Under the pieces are notes generated by a model that saw only the letters and a program-made list of their open reading frames with translations, had not been told where the DNA came from and ran no database searches. DNA of 64,000 nt from Bradyrhizobium sp. CB82 (GTDB taxonomy: Bacteria; Pseudomonadota; Alphaproteobacteria; Rhizobiales; Xanthobacteraceae): the NCBI RefSeq assembly GCF_029714405.1, contig NZ_CP121650.1:7631001-7695000 (forward strand). Direction: 5' to 3'. Numbering within the stretch: position 1 is the first letter of the stretch; the number at the start of each line of letters is the position of its first letter. Made by a program: the position numbers and the translations under genes. Below are positions 56,378 through 64,000 of the stretch, piece by piece.

Positions 56378-56707
56378 GTGTACACAAAGCAGATCGATCG
56401 CTCTCTGATGCGAACCGAATACGGCGCGCTGGTTTGTCGCTTGCTGGAGCATTTGCCGGATGATCTCAGCCCCGAGTTCGGTGCCTCGGTCGTTGAGGTC
56501 ATACCTGGAGGCGCGGTCGATCTGCACGCACACCATGAGCACGAATTGTGGGTGCTGATCTCTGGTGAAGGAGAATTCGAAGCTGGCGGGCAGACCCGCT
56601 CGGTGAAAGACGTGACTTTATTCTACATGCCACCACATCAGATGCACGCGATCCGCAATCTTAGCCAGCAGCGCCCCCTCAAGTTCCTGTCTATCTGGTG
56701 GGATTGA
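56378..56707 (+). CDS. single-domain cupin, candidate hydrazine-synthase half
   Basis: A 109-aa cupin. Motif 1 is GGAVDLHAHHEHELWVLISGEGEF, with His-x-His and Glu metal ligands; motif 2 is FYMPPHQMHAIRN with the third His. It lies 8 bp after the dioxygenase, and its stop is 1 bp from the MetRS-like start. In Spb40-type hydrazine synthetases, a cupin domain fused to a MetRS-like domain rearranges the ester of N-hydroxylysine into an N-N bonded product. Here the same pair is present as two genes. A different cupin function is possible. Confidence 0.8.
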   Translation: MYTKQIDRSLMRTEYGALVCRLLEHLPDDLSPEFGASVVEVIPGGAVDLHAHHEHELWVLISGEGEFEAGGQTRSVKDVTLFYMPPHQMHAIRNLSQQRPLKFLSIWWD

Positions 56708-56708
56708 C

Positions 56709-58292
56709 GTGCGTACCTATTTCGTATGTCCAGCTCCCCCCTGCCCTAACGGCAAATTGCACCTCGGTCACGTCGGCGGCGTATACTTGCTCGCCGACAT
56801 CTTCGTACGCTTTCAGCGTATGGCCGGCCATCGCGCGCACTATATCACCGGCGCGGATGAGCACGGCACGTATACGCTCGTCAAGGCGCGAAAGCTCGGG
56901 CAGAGCGTTAGCGAGGTCGCACAAAAGCACATTGACGAGATCCTGCAGGGCCTGCGTGCGCTGCAGATCACGCCCGATGTCTTCGTTCGCACGTCCAGCG
57001 AGATACACAAGGAGAACGCTCTTTCGATTTTCCGCGAGCTGCAGGAGGCCGGTTATGTCAAGGTCCGAAATGGTGTCCAACTCTATTGCGAGCATTGCGA
57101 AGAATTTGTCGCGGATTCGCTTGCCACTGGAAATTGTCCGGCATGCAACTCGGCTACCGACAGTAATTTGTGTGAGACCTGTGGCCTGGCAATTCGGCAT
57201 GACACATTGCGCAATGCCCGGCACGCCACGTGCGGCCACAAGCTTGGGCTAAGGTCCATTGAGCAAGCCGTGCTCGATACGCCGCGCCTCACCCAGGCGC
57301 TGGACACAGCTATTGGACAAAGCGCCTGGCCTGAGTCGATACGAGACCAGGCGCGGGCTTGGCTGGCAAGTGATAAGCATGGTTTGCCGATGTCGCGCCA
57401 GTTCAGTCATGGTGTGGAGCTACTTGAGCCTGAAGCTTTGTTCGGCCAAACCCTGCTCACATGGTTCGAAGGCTTGTGGTGCTTTGACACCGGAATTCGG
57501 GAGCAATGCGCCAACGACTTTCGGGATGCAAGATCAACCATGCACGACCCTCGCACCAGGCTTGTGTTCTTCATGGGCCAGGACAACCGCTTCTACTACA
57601 CGATAGGTGTGGCCGGCGTCCTGCTCGCGCGCGGCTATCCAATTCCCACAAATCACTCGGTCCAGGATTTCTACAAGCTCGAAGGTGAAAAGTTTTCAAC
57701 CGGTCGCGACCATGCGCTTTGGGCCGACGAGGTTGCGCGCGACGTGGATCCCAACGTCATTCGTTACGCGCTCGCTCGAATCGCACGGCCATTCGGCAGA
57801 GACGAAAACGAATTCGATGTTGACGGGCTGGTCGCGGCGGCATCACACCTTCGGGTCTTTGAAGATGCATTGCGCCAATATGCAGGCAACGCACGCACAT
57901 TGGACAGCAGACGTCTGCGGTCTCGTCTGCGCATCCTGGCTCAGCGTTACGCGGATGCAATCGAGGAACTCCGTTTCTGGGACGCGCTTGATTTTGTCGA
58001 TAGGTACTTCGAGGCAGCCAATTTTGCGCGTGACAACAGCGGCATGTGGAACGCCATGGAGATCTCGCTATTCCTGAGCCTGCTGTATCCTGTGGTACCC
58101 GAACTAGCGATGCGATATGGGCGACATTTCTTCGGTGCAGCCTGGCAGCCGTCCTTCAAGTTGGCAGCGAAAGCTACCCTGCCCCCGAAGATAGACTTCC
58201 CAGGCATCAACGCCGCGGTACCTGCACATTTTATCGCAGCGTACAACGAGCGTTTTCGCAAACGCCAAGCCAAGCAAAATAGCGGGAGATGA
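56709..58292 (+). CDS. methionyl-tRNA synthetase-like protein, candidate amino-acid ligase
   Basis: A 527-aa class I synthetase paralogue (GTG start). The HIGH motif is PNGKLHLGHVGG, followed by DIFVRFQRMAGHRAHYITGADEHGT. The Cys-rich zinc knuckle is CEHCEEFVADSLATGNCPACN...CETCG. The KMSKS equivalent is EGEKFSTGRDH. The helical C-terminal part is present but lacks the tRNA-binding extension of housekeeping MetRS. Placed between a cupin and an aminotransferase, it is unlikely to be the cell's MetRS. In hydrazine pathways the equivalent domain activates an amino acid and joins it to N-hydroxylysine. Which amino acid is used cannot be told. Confidence 0.85.
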   Translation: MRTYFVCPAPPCPNGKLHLGHVGGVYLLADIFVRFQRMAGHRAHYITGADEHGTYTLVKARKLGQSVSEVAQKHIDEILQGLRALQITPDVFVRTSSEIHKENALSIFRELQEAGYVKVRNGVQLYCEHCEEFVADSLATGNCPACNSATDSNLCETCGLAIRHDTLRNARHATCGHKLGLRSIEQAVLDTPRLTQALDTAIGQSAWPESIRDQARAWLASDKHGLPMSRQFSHGVELLEPEALFGQTLLTWFEGLWCFDTGIREQCANDFRDARSTMHDPRTRLVFFMGQDNRFYYTIGVAGVLLARGYPIPTNHSVQDFYKLEGEKFSTGRDHALWADEVARDVDPNVIRYALARIARPFGRDENEFDVDGLVAAASHLRVFEDALRQYAGNARTLDSRRLRSRLRILAQRYADAIEELRFWDALDFVDRYFEAANFARDNSGMWNAMEISLFLSLLYPVVPELAMRYGRHFFGAAWQPSFKLAAKATLPPKIDFPGINAAVPAHFIAAYNERFRKRQAKQNSGR

Positions 58293-58302
58293 ACGAGAAG
58301 CC

Positions 58303-59484
58303 ATGAACTCGACTGTCTCCACGCGCAGCTCTCTCGCTCAGGGGTTTGCACCGTTCAGCTACTCGAGTGCGAAGCAGGGCATCAATTTTGCCTATGGGCT
58401 TCCCGATCCGGCGATGTTCTCAGAGCTGGCCTGGCCGGACGCATTAAGCCAAAATACCGGCGTCGCCACGGCCGATCTGCTTCAGTATACCGACGCGGTG
58501 GGTTTGCCCAAGCTCCGGACACGTCTCGCACAACGCTATAATGTGCAGCATGAGGAGGTTATTCTTACAGCTGGTGCTTCACAAGCTCTGCAATTGATCG
58601 GCGACGTCTTGCTCGACCCAGGCGATATCGTTCTGACTGAGGACCCGTCCTACTTGGGTGCACTGCGCATCTTTTCGATCACGGGAGCGACCATCCTCCA
58701 GCTTGGGATGAATGCCGATGGCGTCGATCTGAGCGCGCTTGAAACGACCTTGCGCCGCGAGCCCCGCGTGAAACTTTTCTACACGGCGCCAGCATTTCAT
58801 AATCCGACCGGGCGCCAAATATCGCGCGCCCATATGGCGCGCGTTGCCGGGATGCTAGCCCGGCATGGTGTGGCGTTGGTGCAGGATCTCGTCTATTCGG
58901 AGCTGCCGTATGACGGTCCAGCTGATTGGCTGCCGCCGGGTGGCAACGTCATAAATGTCCACAGCATCTCCAAGATCGCGGGACCCGGATTGCGAGTGGG
59001 CTGGGTGCTCGCGGATTCAGATGTCATCAACAGCCTGGCGCGCCTCAAATGCGACGGCGGTGTCAGCCCTATAGTCAGCAATATCGTCTTGTCGTTGCTG
59101 CAGTCGGACGCACTTGATACGCACATTGTGCGATTACGCCGGCATTATCGTGCCAAGCGGGACAGCTTCCACACGCTACTGCAGCGTAGCCGGTTTTGCG
59201 CGCCAGAATATCTCCTTCCAAGCGGTGGTTTCTCGTTTTGGGTACGGCTTGCCGGCGGAATTGAGGCTGAGACTTTCATTGAGGCTGCGCGCTGTGAACA
59301 TGACGTGCACCTTGTGCACGGCCGTCATTATGGCCCACGAAGTGGCCACCATGTACGCTTGTGCTTTAGCTACCTCCCGACGAACGTCATCGAGGAGGGA
59401 CTAGCGAGATTGGATAAGCTGCAGGCAAAGCTGCATGTGAGATCGATACGAACGCTCGCCGAAAACGGTCGATTGGAACTGTGA
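58303..59484 (+). CDS. PLP-dependent aminotransferase (fold type I)
   Basis: A 393-aa class I/II aminotransferase close to LysN/2-aminoadipate and MocR-type enzymes. Visible: FAYGLPDPAMFSELAWPDAL, LQYTDAVGLPKLRTRLA, ILTAGASQALQLIGDVLLDPGD, HNPTGRQIS, VQDLVYSELPY and the PLP-lysine segment HSISKIAGPGLRVGWV. It follows the MetRS-like gene by 10 bp. A 2-aminoadipate-type specificity would fit processing of a lysine-derived half after N-N bond formation, but this is inference. Confidence 0.88.
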   Translation: MNSTVSTRSSLAQGFAPFSYSSAKQGINFAYGLPDPAMFSELAWPDALSQNTGVATADLLQYTDAVGLPKLRTRLAQRYNVQHEEVILTAGASQALQLIGDVLLDPGDIVLTEDPSYLGALRIFSITGATILQLGMNADGVDLSALETTLRREPRVKLFYTAPAFHNPTGRQISRAHMARVAGMLARHGVALVQDLVYSELPYDGPADWLPPGGNVINVHSISKIAGPGLRVGWVLADSDVINSLARLKCDGGVSPIVSNIVLSLLQSDALDTHIVRLRRHYRAKRDSFHTLLQRSRFCAPEYLLPSGGFSFWVRLAGGIEAETFIEAARCEHDVHLVHGRHYGPRSGHHVRLCFSYLPTNVIEEGLARLDKLQAKLHVRSIRTLAENGRLEL

Positions 59485-60319
59485 CATATCTGAGTGTCCA
59501 GCTAGCAGTTGTACTCCGGCTTAATACGTCGGCGAGTCTGAGAAGTGGCATTCATCAATATGCGTGTCATGGGGTCTAAAATGTTTCCCTAAGGGAAGGG
59601 ATGGCTTGCAACGTCTGGTAACGATAGTTTTCCCTTATGAGCGCCGTTGGGGCGCGACCAGCCGAACGAAAAATCCAAACTAAGCTGCAACAGCAGCTCC
59701 AGTTAGGCGAAGACTAAGCTGGGACTTTGGCCGCGCGCGGCTAGTATCCATTGCCCGGGTCGGCCTCGTCGCGATCAGCGGCCGAAATAACGGTCGGCTT
59801 TCACCACCTTCCACGGGCTTGATTCACGAATGGCGCCTGAGCTCGCGTTTGATCGCGCCAAAGTCACAGCGCTTCTGCCAAATCAGGCGCAAGCGTTCGC
59901 CGGATTTGCATGAAATTTGACGAGGCGACCGTAGCAATCCTGGCCTCCACTTCGCCGCCAGTGATGACAACGGCCGCCAGCCGATCGCGCAAGGCCCGGC
60001 TGGGCGTATCGACAGCAGAATGTTTATCATGACGCTGCCGTAGGTCGCTGCGCGGGTGCAACCCCGCTCCGCAGAAGGAGGCCTCTCGATACTGCATCGA
60101 TAGCCACACCTGTCGCAAAGAGCGCCCAGCGTGTCCGATGTACGACTACGTGTGAATATGCGAACAGGCGTTTTTGGGCGACCACGTTGTAATTCAAAGA
60201 GTTTCTTCTTTGGCACGACCAATGCTTTGGGTTAGCCGGCGAACCCGGCGGACCACGATAATACCCCTCGAGCAAGCCGATCTGTCCATCGATTATGCAA
60301 GTCATGGAGCAGCAGATAG
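59485..60319. other. gap with no convincing gene
   Basis: About 835 bp after the operon. Two or three overlapping minus-strand frames (59824-60305) contain short plausible stretches but no start or motif. It also holds the promoter of the M16 genes, where base composition begins to rise. Confidence 0.4.
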
Positions 60320-61867
60320 ATGAATTCGATCATGATCTCATCCCTCGTCCGTAACCAGCTGCACTGGACCTTGCAAAAAGTCATCCCAATGCAGCGGCTG
60401 ACGCACCGGGTCGAGAACAATGCCGCGTCCCACCGGCCACCTGCTTTCGTTCTGCAAATTCTGCCTCGAGTGCGGTCAAGGCGCCGGTCATCACGACCGG
60501 TTATTTGCCTTCTAGCGCTGGTCTTGAGCTCGGTCTCCTTGACAGATGCCATGTCAGCCGAGACTCCTGCGAGCTCCGCACCACCCAGCAGCTTCACGCT
60601 CGGTAACGGCCTCCAGGTCGTGGTGATCCCCGATCATCGCACGCCCGTGGTCACGGAGATGATCTGGTACAAGGTCGGCTCGGCCGACGAAACGCCCGGC
60701 AAATCGGGGCTCGCCCACTTCCTCGAGCATTTGATGTTCAAGGGCACGGAGAAACATCCGGTCGGCGAATTCTCCCAGACCGTGCTGCGCGTCGGCGGCA
60801 ACGAGAACGCCTCCACCTCGGTCGACTACACCAACTACTATCAGCGCGTGCCGCGCGAGCAGCTGCCGACCATGATGGAGTTCGAGGCCGACCGCATGAC
60901 CGGCCTCGTGCTCAAGGACGAGAACGTGCTGCCCGAGCGCGACGTCGTGCTCGAGGAGTACAACATGCGCGTTGCCAACAGTCCCGAGGCGCGGCTGAAC
61001 GAGCAGGTCATGGCCGCGCTCTATCTCAACCATCCCTATGGCCGGCCGGTGATCGGCTGGCACCAGGAAATCGAGAAGCTCAATCGCGAGGATGCGCTGG
61101 CGTTCTACCGCCGCTTCTATGCGCCGAACAACGCGATCCTGGTGATCGCCGGCGACGTCGAGGCCGCCGACGTGCGCCCGCTGGTCGAGCGCAATTTCGG
61201 CCCGATCCCGGCACAGCCGGTGATCCCCGCGCGACGCATCCGCCCGCAGGAGCCGGAGCCCGCCGCTCCGCGCACCGTCACGCTGTCCGATCCGCGCGTC
61301 GAGCAGCCCGGCGTACGCCGGTACTACCTCGTGCCGTCGGCGACCACAGCGGCTGCCGGCGAGAGCGCCGCGCTCGACGTGCTCGCGCAACTGATGGGCA
61401 GCGGCAGCAACTCCTATCTCTATCGCGCGCTCGTCGCCGACAAGCCGCTCGCGGTCTCGGCCAGCGCCAGCTATTCGAGCATCTCGCTCGACCCGAGCCA
61501 GTTCTCGATCTCGGCCTCGCCCAAGCAGGGCGTCAACTTCGCAGAGGTCGAGCAGGTAATCGACGACGTGATCGCCGACATCGTGCGGAACCCGATCCGG
61601 CCTGAGGATCTCGAGCGGGTCAAGACCCAGCTCATTGCGGGAGAGATCTATGCTCGGGACGATCAGGAGTTGCTGGCGTACTGGTATGGCGGCGCGTTGA
61701 CGACGGGCCAGTCCGTCGAGGACATCCGCAGGCGGCCCGATCGCATCCGCGCCGTCACCGCCGAACAGGTGCGCGCCGCCGCGCAAAAATGGCTCGATAA
61801 AAAGCGCTCGGTCACCGGCTACCTGATCAAGGACACCACCACCAAGCGCGAGGAGAAGCGTTCGTGA
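60320..61867 (+). CDS. M16-family zinc metallopeptidase (catalytic member)
   Basis: A 515-aa M16 peptidase with an N-terminal membrane-spanning or signal segment (PVICLLALVLSSVSLTDAMSA), so it is probably periplasmic. The inverted zinc motif is SGLAHFLEHLMFKGT (HxxEH), and the distal Glu is in ERDVVLEEYNMRV. The R/Y substrate-binding element is present in the C-terminal half (VRRYYLVPS). It overlaps the next M16 gene by 4 bp. An ATG at 60389 is an alternative start. From ~60550 the DNA is clearly GC-richer than the rest of the window. Confidence 0.93.
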   Translation: MNSIMISSLVRNQLHWTLQKVIPMQRLTHRVENNAASHRPPAFVLQILPRVRSRRRSSRPVICLLALVLSSVSLTDAMSAETPASSAPPSSFTLGNGLQVVVIPDHRTPVVTEMIWYKVGSADETPGKSGLAHFLEHLMFKGTEKHPVGEFSQTVLRVGGNENASTSVDYTNYYQRVPREQLPTMMEFEADRMTGLVLKDENVLPERDVVLEEYNMRVANSPEARLNEQVMAALYLNHPYGRPVIGWHQEIEKLNREDALAFYRRFYAPNNAILVIAGDVEAADVRPLVERNFGPIPAQPVIPARRIRPQEPEPAAPRTVTLSDPRVEQPGVRRYYLVPSATTAAAGESAALDVLAQLMGSGSNSYLYRALVADKPLAVSASASYSSISLDPSQFSISASPKQGVNFAEVEQVIDDVIADIVRNPIRPEDLERVKTQLIAGEIYARDDQELLAYWYGGALTTGQSVEDIRRRPDRIRAVTAEQVRAAAQKWLDKKRSVTGYLIKDTTTKREEKRS

Positions 61868-63267
61868 CCTATCCCTTCCCCCGCGTGCGCGGCATCGCGC
61901 TCTCCGTCGTCACCTCGGTGACGCTCTCCTTGGCGTCCATCTCGCCGTCGCAGGCCGCGGCCAAGATCCAGCATCTGACCTCGCCCGGCGGTATCGAAGC
62001 CTGGTTCGTGCAGGATGCGACCGTGCCGTTGATCGCGATGGAGTATTCCTTTGCCGGCGGCGCGGCACAGGACCCCAAGGACAAGCCGGGCGTCGCCAAC
62101 CTCGTCGGCGACCTCCTCGGCGAAGGCTCCGGCGATCTCGATTCCAAGTCCTTCCACGAGCGCCTGGACCGCCGCGCCATCAAGCTCTCCTTCAGCGCGA
62201 CCCGCGACACCTTCCGCGGCAGCCTGCGCATGCTCCGCGACAACAAGGACGAGGCGTTCGACCTGTTGCGGATGGCGCTGACCTTGCCGCATTTCGACAC
62301 CGCCGACGTCGAGCGCATCCGTTCCCAGGTCATCTCGGGGCTGCGCCGCGACACCACCAATCCGACCGCGCTCGCCAGACGCAAGTTCCTCGAGGTCGCC
62401 TTCGGCGATCATCCCTACGGGCGGCAGACCAACGGGACGCTGGAAAGCGTGCCGACGATCACGGTCGCCGACATGAAGGATTATGTTGGCCGCATCCTCG
62501 CCAGAGACACGCTGAAGGTCGCGGTCGTCGGCGACGTCGACCCGGCAACCCTCGGCACGCTGCTCGACAAGACGTTCGGCGGCCTGCCGGCCAAAGCGAA
62601 CCTCACGGCGGTTTCCGACATCGAGGCAACCGCGCCGCCGCAGCGCGCCTTCGTGTCGCTCGACGTGCCGCAGACCGCGATCACCTTCGGCGGCCCCGGC
62701 GTGAAGCGCAGCGATCCGAACTTCATGGCCGCCTGCGTCGTCAACCACATCTTGGGCGGCAACGGATTGTCCTCCCGGCTTTTTCGCGAGGTGCGCGAGA
62801 AGCGCGGGCTTGCCTATTCGGTGGGTGAATCGCTGTTGTGGATGGAGCACTCGGCCGTCTTCATCGGCAACACCGGCACGCGCGCCGACCGTGCCGGCGA
62901 TACCATTGACGCCATCGAGAGGGAGGTGCGCCGCATCGCCGAGGAGGGACCGACGCAGAAGGAGCTCGACGAGGCCAAATCGTACCTCAAGGGCTCGCAG
63001 ATGCTCGCGCTCGACACCTCCTCCAAGCTCGCCCAGACGCTTCTGCAGTATCAGCAGGACAAGCTGCCGATCGACTATATCGAGAAGCGCAACGCCATCG
63101 TCGATGCCGTGACGCTGGACGACGCCAGGCAGGCGGCGAAGCGGCTGTGGGGTCAGGGCCTCCTGACCGTGATCGTCGGTCGGACGCCGTGGGCCGCCGC
63201 ACAGCCCGCCGCAGCAACCCACGCCGAAGTCGAACTGAAGTGCCTTATTGCCGGCAGGGTTCCATAA
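61864..63267 (+). CDS. M16-family non-catalytic partner subunit
   Basis: A 467-aa M16 protein with a signal peptide (cleavage after SPSQA). The place of HxxEH reads PGVANLVGDLLGEGSG, so the zinc site is absent. The C-terminal R/Y-type region and VREKRGLAYSVG are kept. Such inactive partners pair with the catalytic subunit encoded just upstream; the 4-bp overlap supports equal production. Confidence 0.93.
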   Translation: MTYPFPRVRGIALSVVTSVTLSLASISPSQAAAKIQHLTSPGGIEAWFVQDATVPLIAMEYSFAGGAAQDPKDKPGVANLVGDLLGEGSGDLDSKSFHERLDRRAIKLSFSATRDTFRGSLRMLRDNKDEAFDLLRMALTLPHFDTADVERIRSQVISGLRRDTTNPTALARRKFLEVAFGDHPYGRQTNGTLESVPTITVADMKDYVGRILARDTLKVAVVGDVDPATLGTLLDKTFGGLPAKANLTAVSDIEATAPPQRAFVSLDVPQTAITFGGPGVKRSDPNFMAACVVNHILGGNGLSSRLFREVREKRGLAYSVGESLLWMEHSAVFIGNTGTRADRAGDTIDAIEREVRRIAEEGPTQKELDEAKSYLKGSQMLALDTSSKLAQTLLQYQQDKLPIDYIEKRNAIVDAVTLDDARQAAKRLWGQGLLTVIVGRTPWAAAQPAAATHAEVELKCLIAGRVP

Positions 63268-63583
63268 ATCGAATCCTGGCGTATGTTTAATGTGGCGCTT
63301 CGCGGTCCAGCGCAAACCGAATCGGGCACGTTAAGCGTCCCGAACGGCAAAACTAGGAGACGATGCGTTTTGGCTCTAGAAGATCTCTGGCACGGGGCTG
63401 GACTGCATTATTTCACAATGAGTATTTTGAACCCAAGGGCGGCCGGCAATGTTGCCGGTCGCTCCTTCAAGGAAGCGGACGAGGGGTGGCGTTCCTATGT
63501 TGCGACCAGCGTCTCCGCCACGTCGCGGCCTAGCTTGTGATGACTGGCTGGTCTAAATAGACGTACTGCTCGGGAGAGCGTCA

Positions 63584-63883
63584 ATGCGTGATTGGAAAAG
63601 CGAGCTCGATGCGCTTGTCGCTGAAGCGATGGCGTTCGCCGGATCGCTGAAGGTGGAGATCGACAAGGCCCCGGCCTCAAACGAAAAAAGTCGTCGACAG
63701 GATGGCCGCAGCGTGCCCGACTATGGTGACAGCGAACGCGATCAGATCAGGAAGCGGGTCGAGGGATTCAAGGCCTATCAAGAGCGCTTCATGCGCGAGC
63801 GCGAGGAATATGCCAATTCGGTGCTGCGCCGGATCAGGCCGATCACCAAATGCGAAAAGAGCTCGTTGAACGAGCCCTCTTAA
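63584..63883 (+). CDS. hypothetical charged protein
   Basis: A 99-aa, highly charged, helical protein (MRDWKSELDALVAEAMAFAGSLKVEIDKAP...YQERFMREREEYANSVLRRI). GGGAGAG lies upstream of the ATG. No domain known. It stands alone, and its codon use is like that of the GC-richer M16 segment's surroundings. A short frame at 63283-63540 between it and the M16 pair is not supported. Confidence 0.6.
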   Translation: MRDWKSELDALVAEAMAFAGSLKVEIDKAPASNEKSRRQDGRSVPDYGDSERDQIRKRVEGFKAYQERFMREREEYANSVLRRIRPITKCEKSSLNEPS

Positions 63884-64000
63884 TTATGTCGTTTTAAGCA
63901 ATAGGTGCTCAAGGACAAACCTGTGGTCGGAAACTTTCCGTCGTTTCGGTCATCGATAAGCTCCCGCAGACTTACGGCCGTCCCGAACCGCCTTATTCCA

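Noticed and set aside
59824..60305. Overlapping minus-strand frames after the N-hydroxylase operon
   Set aside because: No start, ribosome site or motif; they overlap each other in different frames.
60554..63315. Long minus-strand frames opposite the M16 genes
   Set aside because: Antisense artefacts of GC-rich coding DNA; the plus strand carries clear M16 motifs.
1..64000. CRISPR arrays, rRNA genes, replication origin
   Set aside because: No regularly spaced short repeats and no rRNA-like or origin-like sequence were seen by eye.

Overview
The window looks like part of a slow-growing rhizobial symbiosis island, most likely Bradyrhizobium. The evidence is a frameshifted nodD with a nod box beside its start, two TtsI (tts) boxes in front of putative type III effector genes, a nopJ-like YopJ-family effector, a cytochrome P450 of the kind found on symbiosis islands, many short Cys-rich rhizobial proteins, and a high density of integrase scars, IS remnants and pseudogenes. 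Gene order is mosaic. Only short operons are continuous.

Layout. 0-5.4 kb: nopJ and a second putative effector behind a tts box, an IS4 transposase scar, a catalytically altered FrsA-like hydrolase and a cold shock protein. 6.1-13.5 kb: a SWIM zinc-finger/SNF2 helicase pair, a UPF0158 protein, a trypsin-like protease and a hipBA toxin-antitoxin locus with repeated operator-like decamers. 13.7-20.4 kb: a decayed symbiosis segment with two diverged copies of a repeat plus integrase scar, a broken hydrolase, an acyl-CoA dehydrogenase fused in frame to a livF tail, a frameshifted P450, a nod box, a FAD-monooxygenase remnant and nodD. 20.8-29.3 kb: a secreted AA10 (LPMO) protein whose copper-ligand His1 is Gln, a dihaem peroxidase, an S1/P1 nuclease, small proteins and panC-panB. 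30.4-36 kb: a broken pabA-like gene, a GNAT, an intact IS256 element with an 8-bp target duplication inside an amidohydrolase-like remnant, and a repeat-containing putative effector behind a second tts box. 36.3-44.4 kb: a chemoreceptor and an accessory/defence-like zone (DUF3990 ADP-ribosyltransferase-like gene with an overlapping partner, a broken TIGR02391 gene, a TIR-like effector). 44.6-50 kb: a tRNA-like 3' end, then a bioB-panD-bioF-bioD-bioA operon divergent from bioR with three BioR-like boxes. 50.2-52.6 kb: a Dabb protein and pabB-pabA. 53-59.5 kb: a six-gene operon encoding a lysine/ornithine N-hydroxylase, an MFS exporter, a PhyH dioxygenase, a cupin, a methionyl-tRNA-synthetase-like protein and a PLP aminotransferase. 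60.3-63.3 kb: an M16 peptidase pair in noticeably GC-richer DNA.

The most interesting system is the 53-59.5 kb operon. An amino-acid N-hydroxylase, a small cupin and a MetRS paralogue together are the parts used by known bacterial hydrazine synthetases (N-N bond formation through an N-hydroxylysine ester). Here the cupin and MetRS parts are separate adjacent genes, with an exporter and tailoring enzymes, inside a symbiosis island. This suggests an undescribed hydrazine-type (N-N bonded) small molecule made by a plant symbiont. The assignment rests on family recognition from the translated sequences; no search could be run.

Vitamin metabolism is a second theme: the bio genes, panB, panC and panD, and the pabAB pair would supply biotin, pantothenate and p-aminobenzoate. 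panD sits inside the bio operon, and panCB lies about 19 kb away.
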